Positions 1-6,473 of a stretch of 8,179 nt of DNA are shown here, one piece after another (within the stretch, counting starts at the first letter, position 1; each line of letters opens with the position of its first letter). Where the stretch lies: NCBI GenBank assembly GCA_947626725.1, contig CANQTI010000084.1, positions 1 to 8,179 of the forward strand, given 5' to 3'. The notes beneath the pieces were generated by a model. It made no database searches, was not told where the DNA came from, and worked only from the letters and a program-made list of their open reading frames with translations. The translations under genes were made by a program, and so were the position numbers. The DNA is from an uncultured Eisenbergiella sp. GTDB lineage: Bacteria; Bacillota; Clostridia; Lachnospirales; Lachnospiraceae.

Positions 1-1031
1 ATGATGCGGCCCGTGAACTCGTCCACGATGAGCACCTGATCGTCCTTGACCACATAGTCCTTGTCCCGGTGCATCAGATTCTGCGCCCGCAGCGCAAGAA
101 TGATGTTGTTCTGGATCTCCAGATTCTCCGGATCCGCCAGATTCTCAATATGGAAGAACTCTTCCACCTTGGCAATGCCCTCGGCGGTCAGGTTCACCAC
201 CTTGTCCTTCTCATTGACGATGAAATCGCCGGTCTCCTCCTGTTCGACGCCCATGATGGCGTCCATCTTGGACAGATCCTCCATATCCTCGCCGCGCTTT
301 AAGTGCCTCGCCAGGATATCGCAGGCCTCATACAGCTTGGTGGATTTCCCGCTCTGACCGGAAATGATCAGCGGCGTGCGGGCCTCGTCGATGAGCACCG
401 AGTCCACCTCGTCGATGATAGCGTAATGCAGGCCGCGCTGTACCAGCTGCTCCTTGTAAATCGCCATATTATCGCGCAGATAATCAAAACCAAGCTCATT
501 GTTGGTCACATAAGTGATATCGCAGTCGTAAGCCGCCCGCCGCTCCTCCGGCTTCATGCTGTTGAGCACATAGCCCACCTTCAGCCCCAGGAATTCGTAT
601 ACGGCGCCCATCCACTGCGCGTCGCGGGCTACCAGATAATCATTGACCGTAACCACCTGAACGCCCTTGCCCTCCAGCGCGTTCAGATAAGCGGGAAGGG
701 TGAACACCAGCGTCTTGCCTTCACCGGTCTTCATCTCCGCGATGCGGCCCTGATGCAGGACGATACCGCCGATGAGCTGTACCCGGAAATGCTCCATATT
801 CAGCACCCGTCTGGCCGCCTCCCGGACCGCGGCGTAGGCCTCCGGCAGCAGATCGTCCAGCGTCTCACCGTTGGCCAGCCTGTTCTTAAACTCCTGTGTT
901 TTGTCCCGCAGCTGCGCGTCGTCCAGCGCCATCATATCCGGCCGCAGAGATTCGATTTTATTCACGATGGGCTCCAGCCGCTTCAGTTCCCGCTGGCTGT
1001 GCGTCCCAAATACCTTTTCGATAACGTTCAT
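1..1031 (-). CDS. secA: Preprotein translocase subunit SecA, N-terminal part (cut by window edge)
   Basis: SecA is the cytosolic ATPase that drives unfolded preproteins through the SecYEG channel. The 343 complete codons here begin MNVIEKVFGTHSQRELKRLE, a typical clostridial SecA opening. The Walker A motif (MKTGEGKT) is at about residues 100-107, and the DEAD-type Walker B (DEVD) at about 207-210, followed by the SecA hallmark DEARTPLIISG. The rest, from about residue 225, is the start of the preprotein cross-linking domain, ending at the conserved DEFTGRIM where the window stops. Full-length SecA is usually about 800-900 residues, so more than half is missing at the left edge. I chose the ATG at 1031 because GGGAG lies 8 nt upstream and the protein then starts as in relatives. 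An in-frame ATG at 1046 overlaps that SD and has none of its own. The gene has its own promoter at 1074-1102. Confidence 0.98.
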   Translation of the reverse strand, partial: MNVIEKVFGTHSQRELKRLEPIVNKIESLRPDMMALDDAQLRDKTQEFKNRLANGETLDDLLPEAYAAVREAARRVLNMEHFRVQLIGGIVLHQGRIAEMKTGEGKTLVFTLPAYLNALEGKGVQVVTVNDYLVARDAQWMGAVYEFLGLKVGYVLNSMKPEERRAAYDCDITYVTNNELGFDYLRDNMAIYKEQLVQRGLHYAIIDEVDSVLIDEARTPLIISGQSGKSTKLYEACDILARHLKRGEDMEDLSKMDAIMGVEQEETGDFIVNEKDKVVNLTAEGIAKVEEFFHIENLADPENLEIQNNIILALRAQNLMHRDKDYVVKDDQVLIVDEFTGRI

Positions 1032-1073
1032 GCTGAAATCTCCCATCAAAAATGGTATATTAAGTCAACGTAT

Positions 1074-1102
1074 ATTCTAGCAGATTCACCGACAAAAAGC
1101 AA
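1074..1102 (-). promoter_or_regulatory. Predicted sigma-A promoter of secA
   Basis: On the minus strand a -35 element TTGCTT (1097-1102) is separated by exactly 17 nt from a -10 element TAGAAT (1074-1079). The -10 is preceded by TGC, an extended -10 (TGn) signature. Transcription would start near 1067, giving a leader of about 36 nt before the secA ATG. The -35 overlaps the T-run of the possible terminator of the upstream gene. Called by eye from consensus similarity. Confidence 0.7.
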
Positions 1103-1150
1103 GGCTTTCGGCCGGCGTTCCCGGCGTGCGGCCGGCGTTCCCGGCGTGCG
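1092..1150 (-). terminator. Possible transcription terminator of the M15 peptidase gene
   Basis: Downstream of the peptidase stop codon the minus strand carries two GC hairpins (GCCGG/CCGGC arms) and then a short stem AAAGC-CTT-GCTTT running into TTTTTG. The T-run and GC hairpins suggest termination before secA, which has its own promoter. The final stem is only 5 bp, so the call is tentative. Confidence 0.4.
1111..1150. repeat. Exact tandem duplication of a 20-nt GC-rich unit
   Basis: Positions 1111-1130 and 1131-1150 are identical (unit gccggcgttcccggcgtgcg). Each unit contains a 5-bp inverted repeat, GCCGG-cgttc-CCGGC, so the RNA can form two successive GC hairpins. The array starts 3 nt after the M15 peptidase stop codon and ends just before the secA promoter. 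On the minus strand it is followed by AAAGC-CTT-GCTTTTT (about 1093-1108), so the block may act as the peptidase gene's terminator, but stem and T-run are not in the ideal adjacent arrangement. There are only two copies, so it is not a CRISPR. Confidence 0.85.
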
Positions 1151-1153
1151 GGC

Positions 1154-3127
1154 TCATTCGTCCTGCGCGTACTGAGAGCAATATCCGTCCGCGTCGAAGG
1201 TATAGTCCGTCCCGTCGATATTCTTCGTGGTATCACGAAAATAGGTCCCCTTCTCCGTCCGATAGCGCCAGCCGGTGTCGTCCTTTTTCCAGCCGGCACA
1301 GTTTAAGCCTTCCTTCACATAAGTGTTCGTCCCCAGCGCTTCCCATGTCTCATCGTCCTGAAAATGCCACCATTCGGAAACCAGATCGCCGAATCCGGCA
1401 TTCAGCATATAATCCGCCAGAAGATCCGCGTTTTCATTATTATAATAGGTAGCGGAATGCCAGCTCAAATCGTGCATGTTCGTCTGCATTTCCAGGTCCT
1501 GGCCGCTGGAAAGCTTCTCCAGCGTCAGATCCACCGCAATCCCCCGATTGTGAGCGGACACCGTCCTCGCCAGGAACGAGGAAAGGCCATACTGATTGTT
1601 GGTCATCACATACTGCCAGGTCTGCTCTCCCTTGAAGGACTGGCCATTTTCTGTTTTTTCCGTGGTGTTCTCTGTCTCCGGTATCACCTGGTTCATCAGA
1701 GCGCTCATGGTTTTATACAGATAACGGGAAGCCTCATTGGGCCGGAACGCGTCATAGATCCGCAGACCGTAGCCGTCCCGCCTGACCGTCTCCGCCACCT
1801 GGCGAAGCTTTCTGGCGCAGGGATACAGATAGGGAACCAGATATTCTCCCTCCGTCAGGCAGATGTCCTCATAGCCCTCGATCACCATGTCTGTCATCCC
1901 CGGCGTATCATACTCATGCACCTTGAAAATCGAACGGTAACTGTTTTTAATATCATAATCGCACAGATCTCCCAAATATTCCGCCAGATCGATCATGCAG
2001 AAGTTTTCATCCACATAACCGCACTGCCCCTGCCAGCGGACCCGGAAAAATCCGTTTTCTGACTCCAGCACACACAGCGCCTGCCCGACAGGCACCGTCC
2101 CGATCTCTCCGCCGTCGTAAGGATCCGCATACAGCTTCAAATCCGTCAGAGGCCAGATCGTACAATAGAGCGGTGTGATCGCCACGCGGAACGAAACCTC
2201 ATACGGATCTGTCAGGAACTTTCCCGCCTTGCGTTCTTCTTCCGTATTATAGGAAACCACGCGAAACCGCTCCTGATTTCCGGAATGCAGCATGCCCAAG
2301 TCGTAAGACGTATCCTCCTGCCCCAGCACGGCCAGCGTTTTCCAGCTATCGTTCTTCCACTGCTGCACCTCGTTAAACGCTCCGCCGACGCTGCTCCAAT
2401 TCAGCGCATACCGGCGTTCCCCAATTTTTTCATAGGTCAGATCCAGCTGCCCGAACAGCTCCTCCCGTCCGACCACCACCGGATCGGACATGGCGCTGTA
2501 ATATGTGGAGCCTGCCCGCAGCATCGTGCGAACCGCGATGGAAACCGAGTCCTGCTGCTTTAAAATATCAAAGTTCTCGGCCGCGTACAAACAGATCGTA
2601 TCAGCGTAAGACTCTCCCACCGTCTGCCAATTTCCCTCTCCGTCCAAAACACAGACCTCATAGCCGTAATCCCCGGTATTGGAAGCGCTCAGATAAACAC
2701 TCTTGTCCACTTCATCGACTTCTCCGTTCAGAGAAGGCCTGGGCAGCTCCGGCGGTTCTGCCGTAATCTCCAGCGGATAGCCCTCCTTTTCTCCCGAAAA
2801 ACCCAGCAGATTTTTCGTCTGCCGGATCGGAAGAATCCGAAGTCTCACTTCCTGCCCCGATGCAACGCCATCCAGAATAGCATCACCTTTGGAAAACGTA
2901 CCCAGCGAAACATAATCTCCCTCCGCCTCCGAAAAGACATCGATCCGGCAGTTCGCTATGTTGAGCTGCTCGGCCCATCCCATTTTTAAAGTTCCGTCTT
3001 CCAAACAGAACTCCAGAGCTTCGGGAGGCATGACCGGTTTTGCGCCAGCCGGCTGGAGCAGAATACCCGCCGCAAACGCCAACCCAAACGCCAGCAAGAT
3101 TCCAATAATGATGAGAAGTTTTTTCAT
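1154..3127 (-). CDS. Exported VanX-type M15 D-Ala-D-Ala peptidase with SH3-like domain
   Basis: This 657-residue protein is predicted to be exported and to hydrolyse D-Ala-D-Ala dipeptide or peptidoglycan stem ends. Residues 1-22 form a signal peptide or membrane anchor (MKK, then a long hydrophobic run). Residues about 30-320 are beta-rich with no motif I recognise, possibly fibronectin-like. Residues about 328-380 look like a bacterial SH3 domain (LKLYADPYDGGEIGTVPVG). The VanX/M15D peptidase spans about 388-600: DAFRP (Arg462), SAHNRGIAVD (zinc ligands His526 and Asp533), and SEWWH (catalytic Glu585, zinc ligand His588). All key residues are present. Residues about 610-650 (GWKKDDTGWRYRTEKGTYF) resemble a wall-binding repeat. 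The ATG at 3127 was chosen because AGGAG lies just upstream and a signal peptide follows at once; a 17-codon upstream extension would start inside a hairpin. VanX proteins are usually near 200 residues, so this is a large multidomain relative. No vanH or vanA is beside it, so a resistance role is not indicated. Confidence 0.88.
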   Translation of the reverse strand: MKKLLIIIGILLAFGLAFAAGILLQPAGAKPVMPPEALEFCLEDGTLKMGWAEQLNIANCRIDVFSEAEGDYVSLGTFSKGDAILDGVASGQEVRLRILPIRQTKNLLGFSGEKEGYPLEITAEPPELPRPSLNGEVDEVDKSVYLSASNTGDYGYEVCVLDGEGNWQTVGESYADTICLYAAENFDILKQQDSVSIAVRTMLRAGSTYYSAMSDPVVVGREELFGQLDLTYEKIGERRYALNWSSVGGAFNEVQQWKNDSWKTLAVLGQEDTSYDLGMLHSGNQERFRVVSYNTEEERKAGKFLTDPYEVSFRVAITPLYCTIWPLTDLKLYADPYDGGEIGTVPVGQALCVLESENGFFRVRWQGQCGYVDENFCMIDLAEYLGDLCDYDIKNSYRSIFKVHEYDTPGMTDMVIEGYEDICLTEGEYLVPYLYPCARKLRQVAETVRRDGYGLRIYDAFRPNEASRYLYKTMSALMNQVIPETENTTEKTENGQSFKGEQTWQYVMTNNQYGLSSFLARTVSAHNRGIAVDLTLEKLSSGQDLEMQTNMHDLSWHSATYYNNENADLLADYMLNAGFGDLVSEWWHFQDDETWEALGTNTYVKEGLNCAGWKKDDTGWRYRTEKGTYFRDTTKNIDGTDYTFDADGYCSQYAQDE

Positions 3128-3160
3128 TTGTCTCTCCTTTGTCCAGACACCTCCGCCAGA

Positions 3161-3194
3161 TGACAGAAAAGCACGCAATGCGTGCTTTCTGTCA
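3161..3194 (-). terminator. Strong hairpin between the two wall-protein genes (terminator or attenuator)
   Basis: Arms TGACAGAAA (3161-3169) and GCACG (3171-3175) pair with CGTGC (3181-3185) and TTTCTGTCA (3186-3194) around a 5-nt loop, with one unpaired A at 3170. This makes 14 base pairs. On the minus strand the inner GC stem is preceded by AAA and followed by TTTTCT, as in a two-way intrinsic terminator. It lies 55 nt after the transglutaminase-like gene's stop and only 33 nt before the peptidase start. A weaker stem (GGACAGG 3205-3211 with CCTGTCC 3227-3233) lies just upstream in the transcript. Confidence 0.7.
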
Positions 3195-3249
3195 TTACGG
3201 GCCCGGACAGGACCGGGGCGTGGTACCCTGTCCCGTACAAGCCGGATCT

Positions 3250-4368
3250 CTATTCTTCCGTTTCAGTCTTTGTTTCCGTTTGCTTCTTCGTTTTTGCCGC
3301 AGTTCCTGCTGCTGTCTTTGGTTCCGACGCAGCCTCCGTTTTTGTTTCCGTTTCGAGTTTCGTCTCCGCTTCGGCTTCGGTTTCCGTCCCCACCTCGGCT
3401 TCCGTTTCCGTTTCGGTTTCAACCTCTGTCTCAGCCGCAGCTTTTTTCTTCGGAAGCTCCGACCAGACCAACGCTTCTCCGGACGCCTTCGACTTTGCCA
3501 CATCCATGGACACCAGCACATCGATGGGGTACTCGTGTTCCTTGTTCAGCGGCTTGATGGGATACTCTTTGTAGGTCTTCTTATAAAGATCATTTCCATT
3601 GGCCGCCTCCAGCTCACAGTCGAAAATATACCAGTCCCCGTCCAAACACACTTCCGCCCAAGAATGCGGCGTCGTGCCGCCCCGGCGGGCCTTCACCTGT
3701 CCCGTGATCACCCGGACATCAAAGCCCATCCTGCTGGCCAGCGCCGCGAATCCGGACGCATACCGATAGCAGTTGCCTTGCCCAGTGGATAAAATATCAT
3801 ACGCATAGCTGCTGGTCCAGTTGCCGAAAGGCGTATCGTAATCCCGCAGATAGCTGTGGGATTTGACCATATACTTATAGCAGGCGCGGAGCTGCTGGGC
3901 CTCCGTCATCTCCGGTGTGATGATATCCCGCAGAATCTCATCCACCACCTCGGTCAGCTTTTCCGTCAGTTCTCCCTCTACCTGCGCTTTCCCGCTTCCG
4001 TTGAACGTATATCCCTCCGCGGTCGTGTTGCGGGCCATTTTGCCGTCCTCGCCGAAATAGTATACGCCCTCATCCGTGGGATACCAGCCCGTATAAGCCT
4101 CCGGACTCAGGTAATAGGTTTCCCCGTCAATCCGCTGCAGGCCGATCTGCGCATAACCGTCCTCGCCGAAATAATAGCGTTTTCCGTCCAGCTCCACCCA
4201 TTCTTCTTTTGCCAAAGAGCCGTCCTTATTCACCCACATGACGCCCTCGTCCGTCTGCATAAAGCCATAACTGCCCAGCGTCCTGGCCTGTGCCGGAAGC
4301 CCGGCGCACCAGAACAGGCAGCCCGCCGCGAGGACCGCGCACACAAGAAGCTTCCTCTGTGCATTCAC
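3250..4368 (-). CDS. Exported transglutaminase-like protein with wall-binding repeats and Glu/Thr-rich tail
   Basis: The 372-residue product has a signal peptide (about 1-28, likely cut after PAQA). Residues about 35-130 are Trp/Tyr/Gly-rich cell-wall-binding repeats (GKRYYFGEDGYAQIGLQRID, GVYYFGEDGKMARNTTAEGY). Residues about 135-290 form a transglutaminase/protease core with the expected triad: Cys200 (GQGNCYRYASG), His235 (TPHSWAEV) and Asp250 (YIFDCE). The tail (about 308-372) is low complexity, built of Glu-Thr and Glu-Ala steps with Lys, and is probably disordered. The role, cross-linking or cleaving peptides at the wall or surface, is inferred from the family; the substrate is unknown. 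The start is GTG at 4368 with AAGGA 7 nt upstream; no in-frame ATG fits the signal peptide. LAAGC at 13-17 resembles a lipobox but is poorly matched. It has its own promoter at 4454-4482 and precedes the M15 peptidase gene. Confidence 0.88.
   Translation of the reverse strand: MNAQRKLLVCAVLAAGCLFWCAGLPAQARTLGSYGFMQTDEGVMWVNKDGSLAKEEWVELDGKRYYFGEDGYAQIGLQRIDGETYYLSPEAYTGWYPTDEGVYYFGEDGKMARNTTAEGYTFNGSGKAQVEGELTEKLTEVVDEILRDIITPEMTEAQQLRACYKYMVKSHSYLRDYDTPFGNWTSSYAYDILSTGQGNCYRYASGFAALASRMGFDVRVITGQVKARRGGTTPHSWAEVCLDGDWYIFDCELEAANGNDLYKKTYKEYPIKPLNKEHEYPIDVLVSMDVAKSKASGEALVWSELPKKKAAAETEVETETETEAEVGTETEAEAETKLETETKTEAASEPKTAAGTAAKTKKQTETKTETEE
3252..3450 (-). repeat. Low-complexity coding repeat (Glu-Thr/Glu-Ala tail)
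   Basis: The 3' end of the transglutaminase-like gene is a degenerate run of GAA/GAG and ACG/ACA/ACT codons (with GCG/GCC), seen on the plus strand as repeats of the kind gtttccgtttcg. It encodes a tail such as EVETETETEAEVGTETEAEA. The repetition keeps several other frames open on both strands, which explains the Ser/Val-rich and Arg/Lys-rich false reading frames here. Such tracts can change length between strains by slippage. Confidence 0.85.
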
Positions 4369-4423
4369 TTTTCATTCCTTCTTTTCTGTCAATTTGTTCT
4401 TCCGGACTGGTTGACATCCGGGC

Positions 4424-4446
4424 GTAATATATGAGTAAAATATTAC
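4424..4446. promoter_or_regulatory. Inverted repeat at the predicted transcription start (possible operator)
   Basis: GTAATAT (4424-4430) and ATATTAC (4440-4446) are perfect 7-bp inverted arms with 9 nt between them. They lie just downstream of the -10 element at 4454-4459, across the expected start of the transglutaminase-like gene's transcript. The position suits a repressor site, but the arms are AT-rich and no regulator gene is in view. Confidence 0.4.
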
Positions 4447-4453
4447 AGGAGAG

Positions 4454-4482
4454 ATTTTATCATAATATGAATTATACCGCAA
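4454..4482 (-). promoter_or_regulatory. Predicted sigma-A promoter of the transglutaminase-like gene
   Basis: On the minus strand TTGCGG (4477-4482) is followed after 17 nt by TAAAAT (4454-4459), with TGA immediately before the -10 (extended TGn form). The leader would be about 80 nt. A perfect TATAAT lies at 4471-4476 but has no recognisable -35 at 16-18 nt, so I prefer the first pair. Confidence 0.55.
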
Positions 4483-4622
4483 GGGGGCAGATGGGGATTT
4501 TCGGGCACCCATTATGCAGTCCAACCCCCAATAATTTGCCTTGATAAAACGTTCAAAAGACAAGAGCACATAAAACAATATCCACCAACAGCCAACGTGT
4601 TCCAGCTCAATTAATCAAAAAT

Positions 4623-6263
4623 TCATCCATTACCAGTGGACGATGAGGTTCCCCTCTCATACTCCTCCATAACTTCTACATACTCCTCCTCCGCTTCCGC
4701 GATGGCCGGATAGAACTCCCGCTCCATGAACTCCAGGAATTCCGCTTTTTCAATCTCCCCCATGACAAAGCGTTCCTCCATTTCCGCCTTTTTCTCGGTC
4801 AGTTCCGGATGCTCCGCCTCCCATGACGCGATCTTCGGAGCGCTCACCACCGGAACTTCCACCCGCTCGGAGGCCGCCAACGCCCCGGCACGGGAACTTG
4901 CCGCATATGCGGCCCGATCCAAAGAGAGCTGATCCCCCTCCACGATGAACGTGAGCTGCTCTCCCTCCCAAGCTGCCGCCGGCGACGCATAGGAGGTGCA
5001 GTAATTGTGTTCTGCCTGTTCCTGCGTGCGGATGACAGTTTTCGTCTCCGGATCGTAGGAGATATAGTCTTCCCCTTCTCTCCCGGCATTCCATAAAAGC
5101 CACCCTTCCTCGCTGTTGGACCAGTCGAGAAAGGCCAGAATACGGTCCCTGGTCTTTTCATCCACGCCGGAAGAGATCACCCAGCCGCCCCAGTGGGAAG
5201 CGCCCTGCTGGTCCGCCGGCCGCTCTTGTCCCGGTCCCTTCCGATTCGGATAAAACTTTAAATAATTTTCGTATTCCGAAACGGGCATTCCCTCCTCCCC
5301 GAAACCGCTGATCAAAGAAAGCTCCAGTCCGGCATAGGCGGAGCACACCGCCGTCTCCTGCCGCATGAAATGCGTCCTGTCATCATAGGTGTTGTTGAGG
5401 TAAAAATCCGGATCGATGAGTCCCTCCTCATACAAACGGCGCAAAAATTCCAAATAAGGAAAATAACCGTCCATCTTTTCCCGGATCTTATACTGTCCGT
5501 CATAATCCGGCAGATATACCGCGCTGGAGCCGGAATAGGGCATAAAGGCCTGTATGATCCAGCGGTCGGACCAGATCCCGACGGGAGAAAACAGAAAGGT
5601 ATCGTCCGCTCCGTCGCCGTCCGGATCCTCCTTCGCCACCCGGCAGGCATACGCATACAGTTCTTCGGCCGTTTCCGGCATCCTGCCGTCTGCCAGCGCA
5701 TCCAGCCATTGCTGGTTGGCAATCAGGCCTGACACCGCCTCGCTGCTGGGACGCGGCACCGCATAGATTTTTCCCGTTTCCGGCACTCGGGCAGACTCCC
5801 ACTGATTATCCGGAATCGCCCGCAGATTGGGATAGCGATCGATGAGGCCGTCCAGCTCCCAGAACATGCCTTCGGCTGCCCCTTTCTGATACAGACTGTT
5901 CCGAAACCCCCAGGTATAGCTGATGTCGCACAGCTTTCCGGAAGTCAGAAGGACCTGAAACCGCTCGTTGTAATTGGACATGGGAAGGACCTGAAGATCC
6001 AGCGTCACCCCTGTCCGTTCCGCAACAGCATCCAGAACGGGGTTCGCCTCGGTCCGATAAGATTCCGGTATACGATTCATCATCGTCAGCGTGACAGGCT
6101 CCATCCACAGCACTTCCCGCGTCTCAGGAGCGGACAGTTCCGTCCCCCTCTGACCGAAAATCAAAAGATGCTGCAGCAGATAATAGCCTCCGCCGCCGCA
6201 GCCGGCCAGCGCAGCCAGGAACAGTCCCAGACAAAGCGTCACCGCAACGATCCTTTTTTTCAT
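4623..6263 (-). CDS. Lipoprotein extracellular solute-binding protein (family 1, LipO/LplA-like)
   Basis: This 546-residue protein is the substrate-capturing lipoprotein of an ABC importer, most likely for a sugar or oligosaccharide by family resemblance. The signal peptide MKKRIVAVTLCLGLFLAALA ends in a lipobox (LAGC, lipidated Cys22), followed by GGGG. The mature part shows the family's usual order: LTMMNRIPESYRTEANPVLD (about 58-78), GVTLDLQVLP (85-94), a DISYTWG segment (about 113-119), the tripartite motif region IYAVPRP (166-172), and a DPDGDGADD acidic loop (213-221) of the kind these proteins carry. An acidic helical C-terminus (about 490-540) is also typical. The ATG at 6263 has GGGGG 8 nt upstream; a 35-codon in-frame extension has no signal-peptide character. 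No permease or ATPase gene is adjacent, so this is an orphan component within the window. A hydrophobic stretch (YYLLQHLLIF, 27-36) right after the lipidated Cys is unusual. Confidence 0.9.
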   Translation of the reverse strand: MKKRIVAVTLCLGLFLAALAGCGGGGYYLLQHLLIFGQRGTELSAPETREVLWMEPVTLTMMNRIPESYRTEANPVLDAVAERTGVTLDLQVLPMSNYNERFQVLLTSGKLCDISYTWGFRNSLYQKGAAEGMFWELDGLIDRYPNLRAIPDNQWESARVPETGKIYAVPRPSSEAVSGLIANQQWLDALADGRMPETAEELYAYACRVAKEDPDGDGADDTFLFSPVGIWSDRWIIQAFMPYSGSSAVYLPDYDGQYKIREKMDGYFPYLEFLRRLYEEGLIDPDFYLNNTYDDRTHFMRQETAVCSAYAGLELSLISGFGEEGMPVSEYENYLKFYPNRKGPGQERPADQQGASHWGGWVISSGVDEKTRDRILAFLDWSNSEEGWLLWNAGREGEDYISYDPETKTVIRTQEQAEHNYCTSYASPAAAWEGEQLTFIVEGDQLSLDRAAYAASSRAGALAASERVEVPVVSAPKIASWEAEHPELTEKKAEMEERFVMGEIEKAEFLEFMEREFYPAIAEAEEEYVEVMEEYERGTSSSTGNG

Positions 6264-6373
6264 ATGAAATACCCCCTTTTCCCCGCCGCGATTCCCTCCC
6301 CAGGCAGCCGCAGCGCGGACACTGCCGACATATTCTGACCGTAGAAAACGTTCAGCCCGCCGGCCCAAAACCG

Positions 6374-6397
6374 GACCGACAGAGAACCGTATCGGTC
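6374..6397 (-). other. Leader stem-loop GACCGA/TCGGTC upstream of the solute-binding protein gene
   Basis: Six-base arms at 6374-6379 and 6392-6397 can pair in the minus-strand leader RNA, with a 12-nt loop. The stem is followed by CGGTTTTGGG, a weak T-run, so an attenuator is conceivable but not convincing. Confidence 0.3.
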
Positions 6398-6399
6398 AG

Positions 6400-6443
6400 C
6401 CGTTTGGCCAAACAGCCATGACACCGTGTTGACAGCCAAACGG
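6400..6443. promoter_or_regulatory. Cluster of GTTTGGC/GCCAAAC elements in the leader (possible operator or RNA element)
   Basis: A perfect 12-bp palindrome GTTTGGCCAAAC lies at 6402-6413, and a further GCCAAAC at 6435-6441 repeats its right half 28 bp away. The outer sequences CCGTTTGGC (6400-6408) and GCCAAACGG (6435-6443) form a perfect 9-bp inverted repeat. The cluster is roughly 75-120 nt downstream of the predicted transcription start. It could bind a dimeric regulator as DNA, or fold into alternative stems as RNA. No known riboswitch was recognised. Confidence 0.45.
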
Positions 6444-6454
6444 AAATATTGCCG

Positions 6455-6473
6455 CAGAGAGCGCCGCCCTCTG
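6455..6473 (-). other. Compact leader hairpin with a G-U pair specific to the minus-strand RNA
   Basis: In minus-strand RNA CAGAGGGC pairs with GCUCUCUG around a GGC loop, giving 8 pairs including one G-U. On the plus strand that position would be an A-C mismatch, so the fold fits the transcribed strand better. It lies in the leader between the promoter (6526-6554) and the palindrome cluster (6400-6443). Confidence 0.4.

Noticed and set aside
1111..1150. CRISPR array
   Set aside because: Only two directly abutting 20-nt copies with no spacers.
303..1175. 290-residue open frame on the plus strand
   Set aside because: It lies antisense to secA, whose protein is unmistakable, and its translation resembles no protein family. 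It is a shadow of GC-rich coding DNA.
1154..3127. Vancomycin resistance vanX
   Set aside because: The catalytic motifs match, but size, export signal and extra domains differ, and there is no vanH, vanA or two-component system in view.
3128..3178. 17-codon N-terminal extension of the M15 peptidase
   Set aside because: Its ATG falls inside the terminator hairpin with no SD. The internal ATG at 3127 has AGGAG and is followed by a signal peptide.
3139..3792. Plus-strand frames rich in Phe/Arg or Ser/Val, and a minus-strand Arg/Lys-rich frame at 3195-3521
   Set aside because: All read the Glu/Thr codon repeat of the transglutaminase-like gene in other frames. The repeat keeps them open without coding meaning.
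4411..4459. Plus-strand TTGACA at 4411-4416 as an antisense promoter
   Set aside because: No good -10 follows at 16-18 nt, and no plus-strand gene lies downstream.
4369..4622. Intrinsic terminator after the solute-binding protein gene
   Set aside because: I looked for a stem followed by a T-run downstream of the stop at 4623 and found no convincing one. Termination may be Rho-dependent, or transcripts may read on.
6264..6368. 35-codon N-terminal extension of the solute-binding protein
   Set aside because: The extension is Arg/Gly-rich and would bury the lipoprotein signal peptide. The ATG at 6263 has a good SD.
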